A stretch of 64,000 nucleotides of DNA from Apricaphanius iberus (GCA_028564705.1 JAPXFQ010002461.1:124001-188000), one strand, 5' to 3'. Counted from the stretch's first letter, positions 24,466 through 36,814 are shown. A program made the numbers and translations. Notes: a model not told the origin generated them from the sequence alone.

Positions 24466-24473
24466 TAGGTAAC

Positions 24474-25611
24474 TAGGGCTGAACGATTATTGCGTATACA
24501 ATTAAATCACAATTTGGTAAAATGCGATTTCCTAATCGCAAAGGCTGCGATTTGACTTGATGTAAACATACCTGGTAAAGTCACGTGACTTGCAAACAGC
24601 TCAAACAATGCAGGGAGAGAAGGAAACGCTGCACTTTAACCCGTTATAAAATGACCTAAAGCTTAACAGAATCCAACACTGCACAATATTTGTTACCAAA
24701 GAGGAACAGTACATCAGTTGTGAGAAATTATATCTGCTATGAAAATGTTGATGCTGCGCAACGCCAGGTATTATGCAGAACCCGTCTTGGTATTGTTGCT
24801 GCCTCACGAGGTAGGCTACAGTACGAACCTTTTATCAACACCTAAAAACATCACACCACCATATATAAGAGTTGCACGGCTAAACTGACCGCCACCAGTG
24901 TTTAAATTTCCAGTAAACAAACTAGCCGACAGGGATCGCTGACCGAGCTGTTTGAAAGAATCGCTCCTTACGAACATAAAAAAACGGCACACGGAAATAA
25001 TTTGTGCTATAACGGGTTTTATAGCCAAAAGGATGCTTTGTTAAGCATGATGAATAAGCTAGGATTTAATCTCACGAACACATTTTAGCCACATTTTACC
25101 TGCGCTGTATAAAAAATGCCGACAGAAACTTAAAGCCGCACCGAAAAATGCAGATTATTTTGCAACAACTGACCTGTGATCAAACCCTCTACGGAGCCAT
25201 ACCAGAGACTGAAAGTGCATTAGATCGATGGAGAATTAAAAATCAGAGCTTGTTCCTTCAAGCATCCTACTTCCTGGATAATCACACGGAGGAAAACATT
25301 GCAGCCGGAGGGAATTATTAGCTGGGATCAAAAGGAAGAAAACCTTGATTGCAGAACGAGGCTGATGACCATCGAGTGTGATGATTAAAAGTAGATAAAG
25401 TTTTTAATATTTGCCTTTGTCTTAAAATAAGTCTATCTTATGGAATAGAATAAATTATGTATAAAAATCTGTTTATAATACACAATATTTTTGCTTGCAT
25501 TAATTAAAAAATGCATGACAAAAGCCCCACAAAAATAATTGCATATTAAATCGCAATATTGAAGAAAAAAAAAATCGCAATTAGATTATTTTCCAAAATC
25601 GTTCAGCCCTA
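24474..25611. mobile_element. Complete hAT-type MITE (TAGGGCTGAACGATT ends)
   Basis: An 1138-bp element with matching 15-bp ends: TAGGGCTGAACGATT at the left, and the right end reverse-complements to TAGGGCTGAACGATT. The 8-bp flanks TAGGTAAC (24466-24473) and CAGGTAAC (25612-25619) differ at one base. Subterminal AAATCGCAAT repeats are numerous at both ends. The interior (about 24600-25400) has no transposase frame. Position directly beside the Tc1 relic hairpin indicates insertion next to it. Confidence 0.85.
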
Positions 25612-25624
25612 CAGGTAACATAAA

Positions 25625-26545
25625 TTTTTTAAAATTTTGTTTGAAAAGCTACATAAAAAAATACATTCACGGGGCTTTCAGAGGGGTTATAATATAATAA
25701 AATGTACATTTTAACCGGGCGTGACAATGACGTTATGTTAACATCAACCAGGCAGTACCGGCCTCAGGTTGTGGGTTGATGGCACAGTTTGGCTGGTACT
25801 GGGAAAAATGGTGGAGTCAGCAAATCGAGCAGCTGCTTCAGAGCACCGGAAGATGTCGTTATCAGTCTCAGGAGAGCAGTGAGTGCAGAAGAACTGAAAC
25901 TACAGTAGTTTTAAGTGAAGCCTACATTATATGGACCCACACAAAACATTTCCACGGCATCAAACACACTTGGAAACAGCAGCTTTCCTCCTGGATCGGT
26001 AAGCTAACTCGTTCACTTTGCTAGTCAGTTAAACTCCTGTAAAATACAAATCCTCACTGAACACAGTTTGGGTTGGTCCCTCAGCGTATAGTCAGTAACC
26101 AGGCAACCCAACCGCTGGAATGATGTTTTTATTGTTGTAACTACAACCTAGATAAACTAGATGTCGCTGTCATGCTCATGTTCCATATTTAACCTTAAAC
26201 TGACAAAATGAAAGAAATAAATGCACGGTATTGTTCCACATATATGTATATCTGTGGAAAATGTAAAAAAAAAAAATTAAAATATAATAACTATTGCTAT
26301 ATCAGCAATTAAATGTAAACACTTGTACATAAAGAGTTATACAATATGTTCCAATTAAATATTGTCAGGTTTTTGTTTTATAAAAAGAGGAGCTGATGAA
26401 GAAAGTCCATTTGAAAAGTTTCACACAAACTTTTCTTTCATATTATTAAAAAAAATTTTAAAGATATAACTGACATGTAGCACCCACACACAATTGCATT
26501 GTGTCATGAATGGATATACAAAACTAAAATATAGTGTCAACATCT
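25625..26545. other. Intronic DNA, nothing firm
   Basis: A short, less AT-rich patch at 25770-26030 has open frames but no known domain. The rest is AT-rich with no transposon ends seen. Confidence 0.3.
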
Positions 26546-26551
26546 TTCTAC

Positions 26552-26640
26552 TAGGGTTGGAAAATTAATCGATACCTAGATATTAATTGATACTAAAATT
26601 AGTATCTAAATTAGATATTCTGTTCCTGTGGTATCATTTA
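26552..26640 (+). repeat. Single hAT-type end
   Basis: TAGGGTTGGAAAATTAATCG with following GATACC/ATTAATTGATAC subterminal repeats looks like one hAT terminus. No partner end was found before the LINE fragment, so it is probably truncated. Confidence 0.35.
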
Positions 26641-26749
26641 TTTTGAGTCTGGCATATACGCTAAAGTGTGCGCATACATGACGAGTATTATATTATCGAC
26701 ATGCAAATGTAATGGACGAGTTCAAAACAAAAGTTCCATGAATCTCTCC

Positions 26750-27112
26750 TGTACTTGGTTTAAAAAAAGAGCAATGCCATCTGGTTTTGGAACCCTGGGG
26801 AACACCACATGCTAGTTTAGCTGTATTAGAATTCTGATTAATGCAGCCATATTCCATTGCTATAGAACCATCTTAAAGCAACATTTTCTATTTCATAATT
26901 TTTTTCAGTTAAGAAGAATTTTGAAATTCACTTTCTCAAACACTTTTGACAAATCTAAGAAAATACCAAGAGAATAGTTATCTAAATATGTTGTAATCTT
27001 ATCGACAATTGCAAAAGCACAATTTCTGTAGTCATTTTTTCCTCTAAATTCATATTGGTGATCATACAAAATACAACTATCAGACAATAAGTGTATGATT
27101 AGATTTTCTCCA
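26750..27112 (-). pseudogene. LINE reverse transcriptase fragment
   Basis: On the minus strand, residues ILYDHQYEFRGKN, then SLGIFLDLSKVFEKVNFKIL, match the palm motif A region of non-LTR reverse transcriptases (FLDLSKAFD-x-VNH-x-ILL in live elements). Further on, a CGVPQGS motif is readable near 26790-26815, in the correct order. Motif A keeps its first Asp, but stops occur between the motifs, and the YADD box and 3' end are absent. It belongs to the jockey/CR1 group; the exact clade is not determined. Confidence 0.65.
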
Positions 27113-27114
27113 AG

Positions 27115-27297
27115 TTGCTCCTGGCCCAGAGGGCATCCTCCCATTTAAAGCTGTTCACGCTCAGCGTGGACACAGACTCCACTGCAATTATCAGGATGAT
27201 TCAGAATGCTCAACCTGCTGATGCTCTCACCACTGTAATAGATGATTTTAATCACATTAATTTTCAAAAAGTCCTCGAGCAGTTTGCGCTAGCATGA
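27115..27297 (+). pseudogene. LINE endonuclease fragment (opposite strand)
   Basis: The frame ALTTVIDDFNHINFQKVLEQ resembles the end of the APE-type endonuclease of fish LINEs, where ILGDFNHC-L-K-LP is typical; here the Gly before Asp is replaced. It points opposite to the reverse transcriptase fragment that ends at 27112, so the two come from separate insertions or an inverted (twin-primed) one. It is short and isolated. Confidence 0.45.
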
Positions 27298-27299
27298 CG

Positions 27300-28060
27300 T
27301 TCGGCCTGTACACGGCGTAACGGCGCTCTGTTATGTCTCCATCTAAGGAGGGGGAGTGAACGAGGATCCCTGCGGGAATGCTGAAATGACAGAGACCACC
27401 TGTTCTCGGCTTTCGCAACTGTGACCAGAGTTTGAACTTGTGAGGACATTTAAAGCGGGACCGTGCTGCAGGATTCTGCAGAAAGTACAAATTGACGGTG
27501 TCCCCTGGTGACAGGATCATGCTCGCCGAAGTTGCGTACAGTAGGATGAAAGAAGAAAACTGACAACTGCTGTAGACGTGCCGCGAGAGACCTAGATGTT
27601 TGGAAGTTGAAGAATGCTACGCGCTTTATGCTATAATTGCCGGTCTTCAGATATTTCATATTTCCACGTCAGCTTTTTTTTCTGTCATGTTGAAAGGGAA
27701 AGACATGCATGTGTGCCGAGTACAGCTGATGCTAAGGAAGGGTAATTAGGATCTGTTCTGAGTGACTCAACCGCTCTTCTTTCATCATCCCATCCGCACC
27801 CTGCCTCAGTAAACATGCAGGTAGTAATTTCCCTCACTGTGAAGATGCAGAAATCCAAACTGCAGTCCTAAAAAAAGGCCTGGAAGTGATTTTTACCTTA
27901 GGAGGGATTCTTTCTTAAAGTTTTACCCTGGCTTTGCTGCTTGTGTCTCTGTTTGGGCTGGTTGTACTTTCAGATCTTTCTGTAGTGAAGTGGGATAATG
28001 GGCAAATGGTCCGCAACTACAGTTTAGACCCAATACAAGTAAGTCTAGGCTCATTCCACA
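27300..28060. other. Intronic DNA, GC-richer start, unassigned
   Basis: 27290-27560 is CpG-containing and open in several frames (for example a minus frame of 87 codons at 27257-27520), but no family is recognised. The remainder shows nothing. Confidence 0.3.
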
Positions 28061-28065
28061 CACAC

Positions 28066-28069
28066 AAAA

Positions 28070-28113
<44 letters not shown>
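28066..28113. repeat. Compound microsatellite (A)n(TA)n
   Basis: An A run of about 12 followed by about 18 TA units. Frames through it (runs of Ile-Tyr) are artefacts. Confidence 0.9.
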
Positions 28114-28115
<2 letters not shown>

Positions 28116-28119
28116 TTTT

Positions 28120-29910
28120 TTAGTTTAGAAATGGTAAATTCCTGGTTAGGAGGCCTCCAAATGATTAGAAGGAATATATGATAAAAAGCATTCATTACTT
28201 AAAATACAATTTCAAAACCTGTTGTTGTAAATTGAATCAATATATTTCATCTAACCACTCAAAGAATATATTAAACAGTCGGTAATAGGGGCAAAAATCA
28301 CAGCTCAGGATGTTTTCTGTTTGCTCTAATCAAGGAGAAAAAAAGTGGCTCCTGTAGATCTAATTGAGGATTTTGTTATTATTTTTTTTACTTTAAAAAA
28401 AGGTTAAGGGGATGTGCCTAAGGGATAGATGATTTATACAACAATAAAACACATCGCCCAGGATTGTGTCTATATTTTTACAGGTAACTGGTTCATGTCA
28501 CTGAATGCCACTTCTTCCCCCAAGTATTTTGCTCAGTGTTTGCTCCAGACCCGTTTTCCTGTGATCAGGATTTGTTGGGGTGCTGCTGATCATCCAGATT
28601 TAAAGGACATTACCAGCAGCACTCAGGGTCCCTGCTGGTAAAGTACGAAGTGAAGCAGGTTTAAACCGGCTGAGTCAAGAAACGGAGTAAGCTCTCACTT
28701 CATGGGTAAAACTTAGCTTATTATTGAGCAAGAATCCATTGAATGTTCATTTACCATCTATGGGGTTGTAAAGTTTTTTTATATTTGTATATTTATTCAA
28801 ATTCAGAGGGAAGCTGTAGCCTTACGCATTGAAAGCTGCTGTATCTGGAAATGTTAAAGAAAGGTCAGAGGTACTTGGTTTAGGGTTTCAGTCAAGTCAG
28901 TGACTATCTGTCAATCTTTGACAGAAATGTCCACTTCTGGTTTGTTTCCAAATGACCAAACAGTCAATCTTACGGTAAAAAACCAAAACGTGAAAGCGGA
29001 TCACTTTGTCGTCTGTGGTTCTGTTAGAGCCTACCACAGTTTATACGAAAGAGGAAATGCAACTATTGGAAACCGAAAGTTTATCAGCATGTGTAATCTC
29101 ACTCCTCCTCCTCCACTGTGGTTAGTTATGCAGATGGATTTGAAGAATCGTCTCCTTTTTTTTCCCTTCACTTGATCTCAGCAGACTTGTCTAGCTGCAT
29201 GTTTGTTGCAGCCTCTGTTACTGATTGACCATTACTCTGGTTAGACAAGCAGGCGCATTACATTGCAGACTTTACTGATCCTGTCTTTTTATCCCTTTAA
29301 ACAAATACATCAGGAATGTGATGCAGCTAAGACTACTTTAAAAAAAATACATTATAGTTGATAAATCATTCTCTTAGTTTCTTTCCTAAACCCTTAGTAG
29401 AGCCTTCTTTCAGAGTTTGAAAAGCCAAATTTTGTCCCATCACATGTCCACCGGACAACGCAAAGTAGTAGAAATACCAGCGTACGTAGGATAATTGGTT
29501 TACTCTGATCCCCGGGTATTTGCAGGGCTTGGTCACCTTAGCCACTTCTGAAAAGCTTAAAATCCACAAACACTTGAGAACCTTTCTAAAAATGCTTTGA
29601 TCTGCCTATTTAATAGATCAAACATCAAATATACCTTAATATGCTTTACTATATTCAGTGGAAACCATCTTGGCTCTACTGGAGAAGCTAATACATGCAG
29701 TTTTCCATATTTCCCATCGAAACAGAGGTTTTTCTGCACTAGAAGTGCAGCTCCGAATACTCTTGACAATGCATGGAAACAAACACAGCAGCCTGTTTTC
29801 GTGTTTTCCTACACCTCCTTGTGTTCAAAATTACCAAAAGACCAGATTAGACTAATTATCATTTTCAATATAAAGCATGTAGTGACCAAACGCTGCATTA
29901 ACTACTGATT
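28120..29910. other. Intronic DNA, nothing recognised
   Basis: No exon, RNA or transposon end identified. Frames such as 29597-29908 carry no domain. Confidence 0.35.
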
Positions 29911-29919
29911 ACAGCGACT

Positions 29920-31400
29920 ATAGAGCCCCGTGCTGGTGAAGCGATCTCTGGCTGTTACTGAAACTGACCAATCAGATGCATACACTCTCCATTGACAGAG
30001 ACGGATACTCAGAAAATTGGGCTCTACTCCGTCCGTTTTTGCAAAGGTGACGGAAAAACCTTGCATCGACGGATAATGGTGTTGCGTCTGTAAGTTTCGA
30101 CGTAGATGTAGAAGTATAAACTAGGCTTAAGAGAGATGCATGAATTAGTTGGCCAGAGATCACCTTTAATGAAATACTGGTTCCCCTGTTCCACATGAAA
30201 AAAATTCAAATGAAAGGGAAGGGTGCTTTGATGTATTAATTTGGCTTATTCTATAATTCCTTCAGTTTCTGTTGGATAAAAATATTTTATGTTGTTATGT
30301 AGTTTGAATCAGCAGATTAGGACAAAAAAAACAGGAATTTGTATCTGCTGGGGGGAACTTGTTAAGTGCATCTCTCAGCATTACTCTACACTACAATAAT
30401 ATACAACACTTTAAAAATCAATTTTCAGAGTTGCATAGTACCTTTTTTTTTTTACAGTAACCAAACAGTCGGCAGCTGAAAGGGAGAGTTTGATTTGTTG
30501 TTCTGGCTGAAGGCTGTTTGGAAAACCTCATGCTTTCAAAAGCAGAGCAACACAAATCGGTAGATTTTAAAAATCCTGTTGAACACCTTGATAATTCAAC
30601 TTATAAATAAGTTAAGTAAAAACAATCAAGTTTAAAGTTAGCATAGCAGTTTATATCAAAAGATGGCAACCAGTAACCACTGAAAGCTCAAAGGGAAGCT
30701 TTTGGGTGATTTTCGGTTTCTCACTTTATTTCACAACTCTGTACTGGACCTCGTATTTCTGAATTTAGTCCGTGGGGCTGGTAGCTTGATCCAATTCTTT
30801 ACTTAGGAACAGTACTGTTTGCTTTTAGCTCGATAAATTCTGATAATGCAGAGTTGGTGTTCCTCATAGCTGAGGTAATCACTTTCCTTCTATTGATTGG
30901 TGCTGTAACCTGAGAGGTCAGTGTTGCCGCTGTGTTGCTGCTGACGAGTACCAGGATTTACTGCCAAAATGCGCTTTTGTAGTGCAGACTGCACTTGTTT
31001 TTTGACAGCCCTACTCCATTCTTTCCTTTCTTGATGTTTGATTTCTGTGACAAAGCCAAAGCAACTATTATTTGTTCATTCTGTGCTGAAAACAGAAGTG
31101 AATGCTGGTCTTGCGGCGCTTAAGGCAAATCATCACAAGTGCTGCTTGTTGTCATGGTAAAGCTGCAATGAAAAAGCATTATAAAACTGAGTGTACATGA
31201 TGTACAAGTGTATAGATAGTATAGAGATGGTGCTGCTGTCAACAGAGCTGAATCATGGCAAACAGAGGCGAGCCATTTATCGAATCCTCCTACATTAACG
31301 CAATCACACACACTTACTCTGTGTTGACTTGGGGAAAATATTACCCAACAGGCAATACAGCTAATGCTTGGGGGGGGGGGAATCTGTGTAATTAGTATGA
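29920..31400. other. Intronic DNA; possible CpG-bearing repeat at its start
   Basis: 29920-30140 has ccgtccgtttttgc and gcgtctgtaagtttcgacg motifs seen in some fish MITEs, but no paired ends. The rest is unassigned; a G10 run lies near 31371-31380. Confidence 0.25.
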
Positions 31401-31710
31401 CTAAACGCTTAAAGGAGACATATTGTGAAAAAAATCACTTTTTTCTGGGATTTGGGTTGTTATTGTGTGTCTCTGGTGCACATACATGCATATAAATTTG
31501 GGGGGAAAAACACCCATGCTGTTAATATGATTTTCTTAATTGATCCTGCATTCAGTCTCTGATTGAGCTGTTCAAAACCTGTCCGGCTTTCTACGTCAAA
31601 AGCCGGAATATTGGAATATCCACACCTCCTCGGAGCTATCTCCACCCACCAGGTACTGCAGTAAACAACAGTTTCCGATTGGAAAGCACTTGTTCAGATT
31701 AGGAAACACC

Positions 31711-31828
31711 ATGTGGCAGCTCCACGCAAAATGCTCCGTTTTTGGCTGCTCAAAAGAACTCAAAACACTTTATCGAGTCCCAGTGGAAGAGGACAGAAGA
31801 GCGGCATGGGTTGACTTCATTCTTTATG
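31711..31828 (+). pseudogene. THAP-like first exon of Kolobok transposase (copy A)
   Basis: From ATG 31711 the frame reads KCSVFGCSKELKTLYRVP then WVDFIL-Y. This fits the start of a THAP zinc finger: the first Cys pair (C-x4-C), an aromatic-x-x-P (LYRVP, like FHRFP) and the conserved Trp. The exon stops at TATG/GTGAGA, a good splice donor, before the second Cys and His, which would be encoded by a later exon not present here. THAP domains bind DNA and form the N-terminus of Kolobok and P transposases. The frame is intact but cannot give a working finger alone. Copy B has the same exon (42129-42264) with donor GGTAAG. Confidence 0.65.
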
Positions 31829-32155
31829 GTGAGATGCTGGCGGTAAGAGCGGGGAGGATGGGAGAAGAAGCAACCGAAGGGAAACGCGCCGCCAAACTGA
31901 GCTGCTGAGAACCGGTCAAAAGATGTGAGATCTGCCACAGAAGAGCAGCATAGGATGGATTTATTTTTGATGGTAAGATGCTGGCGGTAAGGGCGGGGAA
32001 GGCTGAAGACCTGCCGCCGCACGGAGCTCAAAGAGCGGGGTCTCTGCGGTGCTAGAGAGCTGGAGTCAGCTGATGGAGCTGGAAGGCTTTAGAGTCGGCG
32101 TCTCAGGAAGATATCAGAGTTCCAGGTAAGCAGTTAAATCTATTCTTTTAACTTT

Positions 32156-33957
32156 CAATTCAATTCAGTTTATTTATATAGCGCCATTTCACAACAGATG
32201 TCATCTCAAGGCACTTTACAAAAAGAGTTATTACAATACAATGTTAAGTGTAGAAATTACAGAACCACAGAAGATTGCGTCGTGGAATTCTCAGCAATCC
32301 CTCATACTGAGCAAGCATGCAGCGACAGTGGGAAGGAAAAACTCCCTTTTAACAGGAAGAAACCTCCGGCAGAACCAGGCTCAGCACAAGCGGTTATCTG
32401 CCGCGACCGTCTGTGGCTTGGAGAATACATAACAGAGACACAGAAAGAGCAATAGAACTGATGCAGAAGTTTGTTGCAGGACGTGGAGAATTTTCCGTCA
32501 CTGCAATGCCATCTTAGTCAGGGTCGTCAAGCAGGGCTAATCCGGAGCACCTACTATAATAGAAAACAGGTTAGTGCTTGAATTGACAGCACATCATGCA
32601 GTTGGGGAGAAGTAGGAGAGAAAGTAGGAACAGACCCTAATAATGTCCTCCAACAGCCTAGCCTAAAGCAGCATAGCTACTAACATTAACCTGTCTCCTA
32701 GCTACTAGGAGACCTGGCTACCAACACTCTGTCTGAGTCCTCCTGACCCGTGGACGGTGTAGGGCCGGTAACGGCCCCCGTCATGCCGGGGTCTTCTCGG
32801 AGTCGGGTTGTTTGAGAATGCAGCCCAAAGTGGGTGGTAAACTCCATCTAAGGCTAAATACCGGCACGAGACCGATAGTCGACAACTATCTTAAGGAAAA
32901 ATAGACAGAACTGAGAGGACAGAGTTGAAGAGGGCGAGAAACGTTTAAGAGATAAACGGGTGGGGTCCGCACAGTCTGCCCGGGGGATTCAACCCGGCAG
33001 GTAATGGGCGGCCGCACTGTGCGGGAGGATCCCCTTGAGGGACCCCTCTCCGGCGCTGGCTGGCCCCCGTGGGGCGCATTTCTTCCGCGGCGGTAGCCGC
33101 GACCGGCTCCTGATCTTTCCTGCATAATAATCTATCTCTACCTAGCTACTCTACCTCTTCCTATCTCTTCCTAACTTTTGACACTCTGCCTGACTACTAA
33201 CATTAACCTGTCTCTTCCTATCTACCTGTCTGACCTGACTCTAACTACCTATAAACATATCTCTAACTGTAAGCTTTGTCAAAGAGGAAAGTTTTTAGCC
33301 TAGTTTTAAAGATAGACAAATTGTCTGCTTCACGAACCAACCCTGGGAGCCGGTTCCATAGGAGGGGAGCCTGATAGCTGAAAGATCTGCCACCCATTCT
33401 ACTTTTAGAAATCCTAGGAACTACCAGTAAACCTGCAGTCTGAGAGCGAAGGTCTCTGTTAGGAACATATGGAACAATCAGGTCTCTTATGTATGATGGA
33501 GCTAGATTATTAAGGGCTTTATATGTCAGAAGGAGGATCTTGAATTCTATTCTAGATTTTACTGGGAGCCAGTGAAGAGAAGCTAAAACAGGGGAAATGT
33601 GATCTCTTCTTTTAATATTCATCAGAATCCTAGCAGCAGCATTTTGAACTAACTGAAGACTTTTAATTGTATTCTGTGGACTACCTGATAATAGACAGTT
33701 ACAGTAATCCAGTCTTGAAGTAATAAAGGCATGGACTAGTTTTTCAGCATCATTCCTGGACAGGATGGTTCTAATTTTTGCAATATTCCTAAGGTGAAAA
33801 AAGGAAATCCTACAGACTTCTTTAATGTGAGTTCTAAATGACATATCTTGGTCAAAAATGACACCGAGGTTTTTTGCTTTATTACTGGAGGCTAATTTAA
33901 TGCCGTCCAGGTGAAGGGGCTGACTAAGTAGTTTCTTTTTCAGAGCTTCTGAACTTG
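32156..33957 (-). mobile_element. 5'-truncated L2-like LINE inserted in Kolobok A
   Basis: Minus-strand element. It carries the end of a reverse-transcriptase ORF, a roughly 1.1-kb 3' UTR containing the fish repeat phrase aagaaacctccggcagaacc (antisense sense as written at 32358), and a 3' terminus gcgctatataaataaactga with ATTGAATTG tail. Kolobok copy B shows the uninterrupted target (gaagaaattactt joined to aaagttaaaag), so both junctions are defined to within a few bases. No target duplication longer than about 2 bp is evident. Confidence 0.8.
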
Positions 33958-33979
33958 AAGTCATTTCTTCAATAACCAT
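33263..33979 (-). pseudogene. C-terminal part of L2-like LINE ORF2, fused to Kolobok start codon
   Basis: A 238-codon open frame. From about residue 38 it matches the post-palm and C-terminal region of fish CR1/L2-group ORF2: NLGVIFDQDMSF, FHLRNIAKIR, then SRLDYCNCLLSG, LQLVQNAAARIL, then LHWLPVKSRIEFKILLLTYKAL, and a terminal WNRLPGLVREA-like stretch. The endonuclease and the catalytic YADD box are missing because of 5' truncation. The first about 7 codons, including the ATG, come from the Kolobok element. The frame being open over more than 700 bp suggests a fairly recent insertion. No evidence that it is expressed. Confidence 0.8.
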
Positions 33980-34759
33980 TCACAAGGATTTTTGCTGAAT
34001 TCTCTGAGTATCAGGTTCTCACACAGAAACATTGGGGAGTGGAATTATCAGAATAAAAATATTTTCAGTTAATTTTCAATTAAATCAAAAATACTTTATT
34101 GATCCCATGAGTGGAAATTCAGTAGTTTACAGTACAACCTGTCCACAGATCCAGGTCACTGAAGAGCAGTGCTCCCATCTGTATTATTAGTATTAACACC
34201 GACAGAGTAATTGCAACCTTTATGTTGTAACATTTTTTATCATGTCTTGAGTTATTTATCTGAGTTGACCACAGTGGTCACCATAGAAACTCTGCATGAG
34301 TGCTGATTTCAACTATGATGGTGTTAAATTTGCACTTTTAAATTTGCTTTGCAGAAGACTCCCCTCCTACAGGAGCAGATTCTGGTTCAAACATGTTTGG
34401 TTGAACTCATTTTTTTTCTTGTATGGTTTAATTCCCTTTTTTGTGTGTATGGTTGAACTACTGCAGCAGCCATGTCCATAACTTTCACACATAGTGGTAA
34501 CAGTCATTATGAGAGTGGTGGGCGTGAGCAAAGATTTTGGAAGCGTTGGGCGTGGCCAAGTTAACATTAAGCTCATTAATATGTAATGATCAGCAGAAAA
34601 CAGCACAATCTGCAAGGGGCTGAAACAGAGAGAAATACAGGTTGGTAACTATTGTTTCCTACAAGTTATTTCCAGGAAACAACTTCAGAAACATGTTTTC
34701 TGGAACTCTTAGACCTATTTTAAATTGTGGAAAAATAGTCAAATGTCTCCTTTATGCAC

Positions 34760-36385
34760 ACTAAATCAGCTAAAATGAATATCGACATCAGAAATTGTCC
34801 ACAAATCTTTCAACGCTGCGTCTCTACTTTGGATTAATGCAGTTTTAGTTAAAATGACAGGAATATGTTTAAAAGACTGAAATTAAATGGAATCCCCAGA
34901 CTGATTGTCATCTGTGCATCAACTGTGCCATGCAAATCTTTATTTCTAACTCTGTGTTATTCCTACGTTCAAACAAATACATGTCAGCCAAAAAACTAAA
35001 TGCTAGCACGTGGCACCATATAGACAGCAGAAACAGATCCAGACTGGAGCTAGAACCCCAGTAGTCTTAACTATTGTTTCCCACTTTCTACTCCTTCCAC
35101 AAACCCATTTAATCTTACGCTGACATCATTTTAGTCTTTGCTAATATTTTTGCTAATAAAACGGATTTAGTGTTCAGTGAATATTACTATTCCATAACAT
35201 TAACCAGACGATTGGAAGGTGGCAGCTGCTCATTTTGTTTTCCTTGTGACGACTGGCACGATTAACAAGAGAATAACCCAAAACTCTGTCAGACTGAGTA
35301 CAACAGCTTGTCTGCCATAATTCAAAACTTTCATCAACATCGGATTGGAAATATTCCTTCCATATTGAACCACAGTAGATAGTAACGAATCATAGGTGAT
35401 TAACAAATAACGCTGAAATATGACGTGTAAACATCGGTGTAACGGGACATAATTCCTTTAGAAGCATGTTGCATGTCAGTGGAACCAGAGTCCAGATCAG
35501 CTGGATGCTTTTTATTCCAGCTTGCATGTAATGTTCGGCCTGAGCCTTCTGGTCTCTTTGTGTTAAGCAGGGAATGCCATTTTAATTAAAAATGCATTAG
35601 TGTGTGCTTTACACAATTAAAAGATTTTACTTTAATGAACAAACATCAGAGCTTGTTGCAGACAAACTTTCCTCCAAACCTAATGAGAATAATAATACTT
35701 TAGAGTTATTTTATTGCTGCAAATCTGCAAATCACATTAGAAGTCTCCGTGGTTGATGCAGAACAAACTAGCATTTTGAAAGGGTTATTACAGTAAACGG
35801 TAAACTGTTACTCACTCAGTGTCTAGTCAATGAATTACAGGCATACAAATAAGGTAATAGCTCAAAAAATGTACTTAATAGTGCCGAACCATAATAATAT
35901 CGAATAGGAACAGAGTACATTGGATCGTGATAATCAGTTTTAACGTTTGTGAATCAGAATCAAATCTATTCTTGAAATGTTAATCGATAACCAGGTCTAA
36001 TTGATACGGCCATACATTGCAATTTCTTGTGTCATGATATTGTTTTAATATTCAAAAGCAATGTATCTAATTCATTTTCATTTTTTTACTTTGAGTGGAA
36101 CCATTAATGATTACTTAATTTCAAACTGTAATTAAGGAAACTGAAGGTGTTTTGTGAATTCATTACCTGTACTGTTTTGATAAATGCTCAAAAAAAGTGG
36201 GAAGTGAGTATAGGAATAGTTAAAAAAACGTATTTGGTTTAGACAGTTTGATGCAGCGAGGATTGGGATCATATTCTTTTCAAGTTTTATTAATGCTGCA
36301 TTCCCAATAATTTATTCATGTATTTAAGTTTTATATATCTTTAAAATTATGTCTGGTTCATACTCTGATAAAAGGCTATTGCTCC
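34760..36385. other. Intronic DNA, nothing recognised
   Basis: AT-rich. The stretch near 35880-36070 has GATCGTGATAATC/ATCGATAACC motifs reminiscent of hAT subterminal sequence, without ends. Confidence 0.3.
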
Positions 36386-36389
36386 ACAA

Positions 36390-36790
36390 TATTTGTTATT
36401 TTTCTTAAGTCCCTCCATCCTCCCATAGACCCCTATGGAGTTCAGACTGAGCGGCAAATTTTTTTATCCAATAGAATTCAGGTTTCTACTGCGTCGCCTG
36501 TCAATCGACGTGCATGCGCATGGCACAAACCAGTGGAGATGACGCCGCGCAGACGTGCAGCTCCCTGTCTTCCTGTTTACAGTCACCACGATGGCAGAGA
36601 GTGGTCATGGAGAAATCATAGCAAACGTCTGCTAAATAGTTAGTCACTCCCCGGCTACTCGGGGCTACATCAACTTCATTAAAAAAAACCCAATGGGAAG
36701 TACAGCGACAAACTCGAAAAATAGAGGGAGTGGAAAGCTTGCAGGAGGGGGAGAGAAGGGATGTTTTGGGAGGGGCCTTCAAACTTTGGT
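36390..36790. repeat. CpG-bearing repeat-like segment, unclassified
   Basis: Contains agacccctatggagttcag and a CpG-dense part (36490-36600) in AT-rich surroundings. It looks like a fragment of a dispersed fish element, but no ends or coding motif were recognised. A minus frame of 93 codons has no known domain. Confidence 0.3.
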
Positions 36791-36814
36791 TTAAAAATAA
36801 AACTCACTGCTGTC

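Larger units (their letters stand above)
31413..34751 (+). mobile_element. Kolobok-type non-autonomous transposon A with THAP-like exon and a LINE insert
   Basis: The left end is TTAA/AGGAGACATATTGTGA. The right end reverse-complements to AGGAGACATTTGACTA and is followed by TTAT, a decayed TTAA. TTAA targets, AGG termini and a THAP domain together point to the Kolobok (T2) superfamily. A related inverted copy lies at 40199-42500. Without the 1.8-kb LINE inserted at 32156-33957, this element would be about 1.54 kb. It keeps a THAP-like first exon near its left end but no transposase core. Near its right end is an older LINE-type segment (tactttattgatcccatg, about 34091), also present in the other copy and so acquired before the two copies separated. 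Confidence 0.78.

Noticed and set aside
32198..32455. Plus-strand frame across the LINE 3' UTR
   Set aside because: It reads a common non-coding fish LINE segment in antisense.
31409..34755. piggyBac origin for the TTAA-flanked elements
   Set aside because: piggyBac ends begin with CCC-type bases and its transposase lacks a THAP domain; AGG ends plus a THAP-like exon fit Kolobok better.
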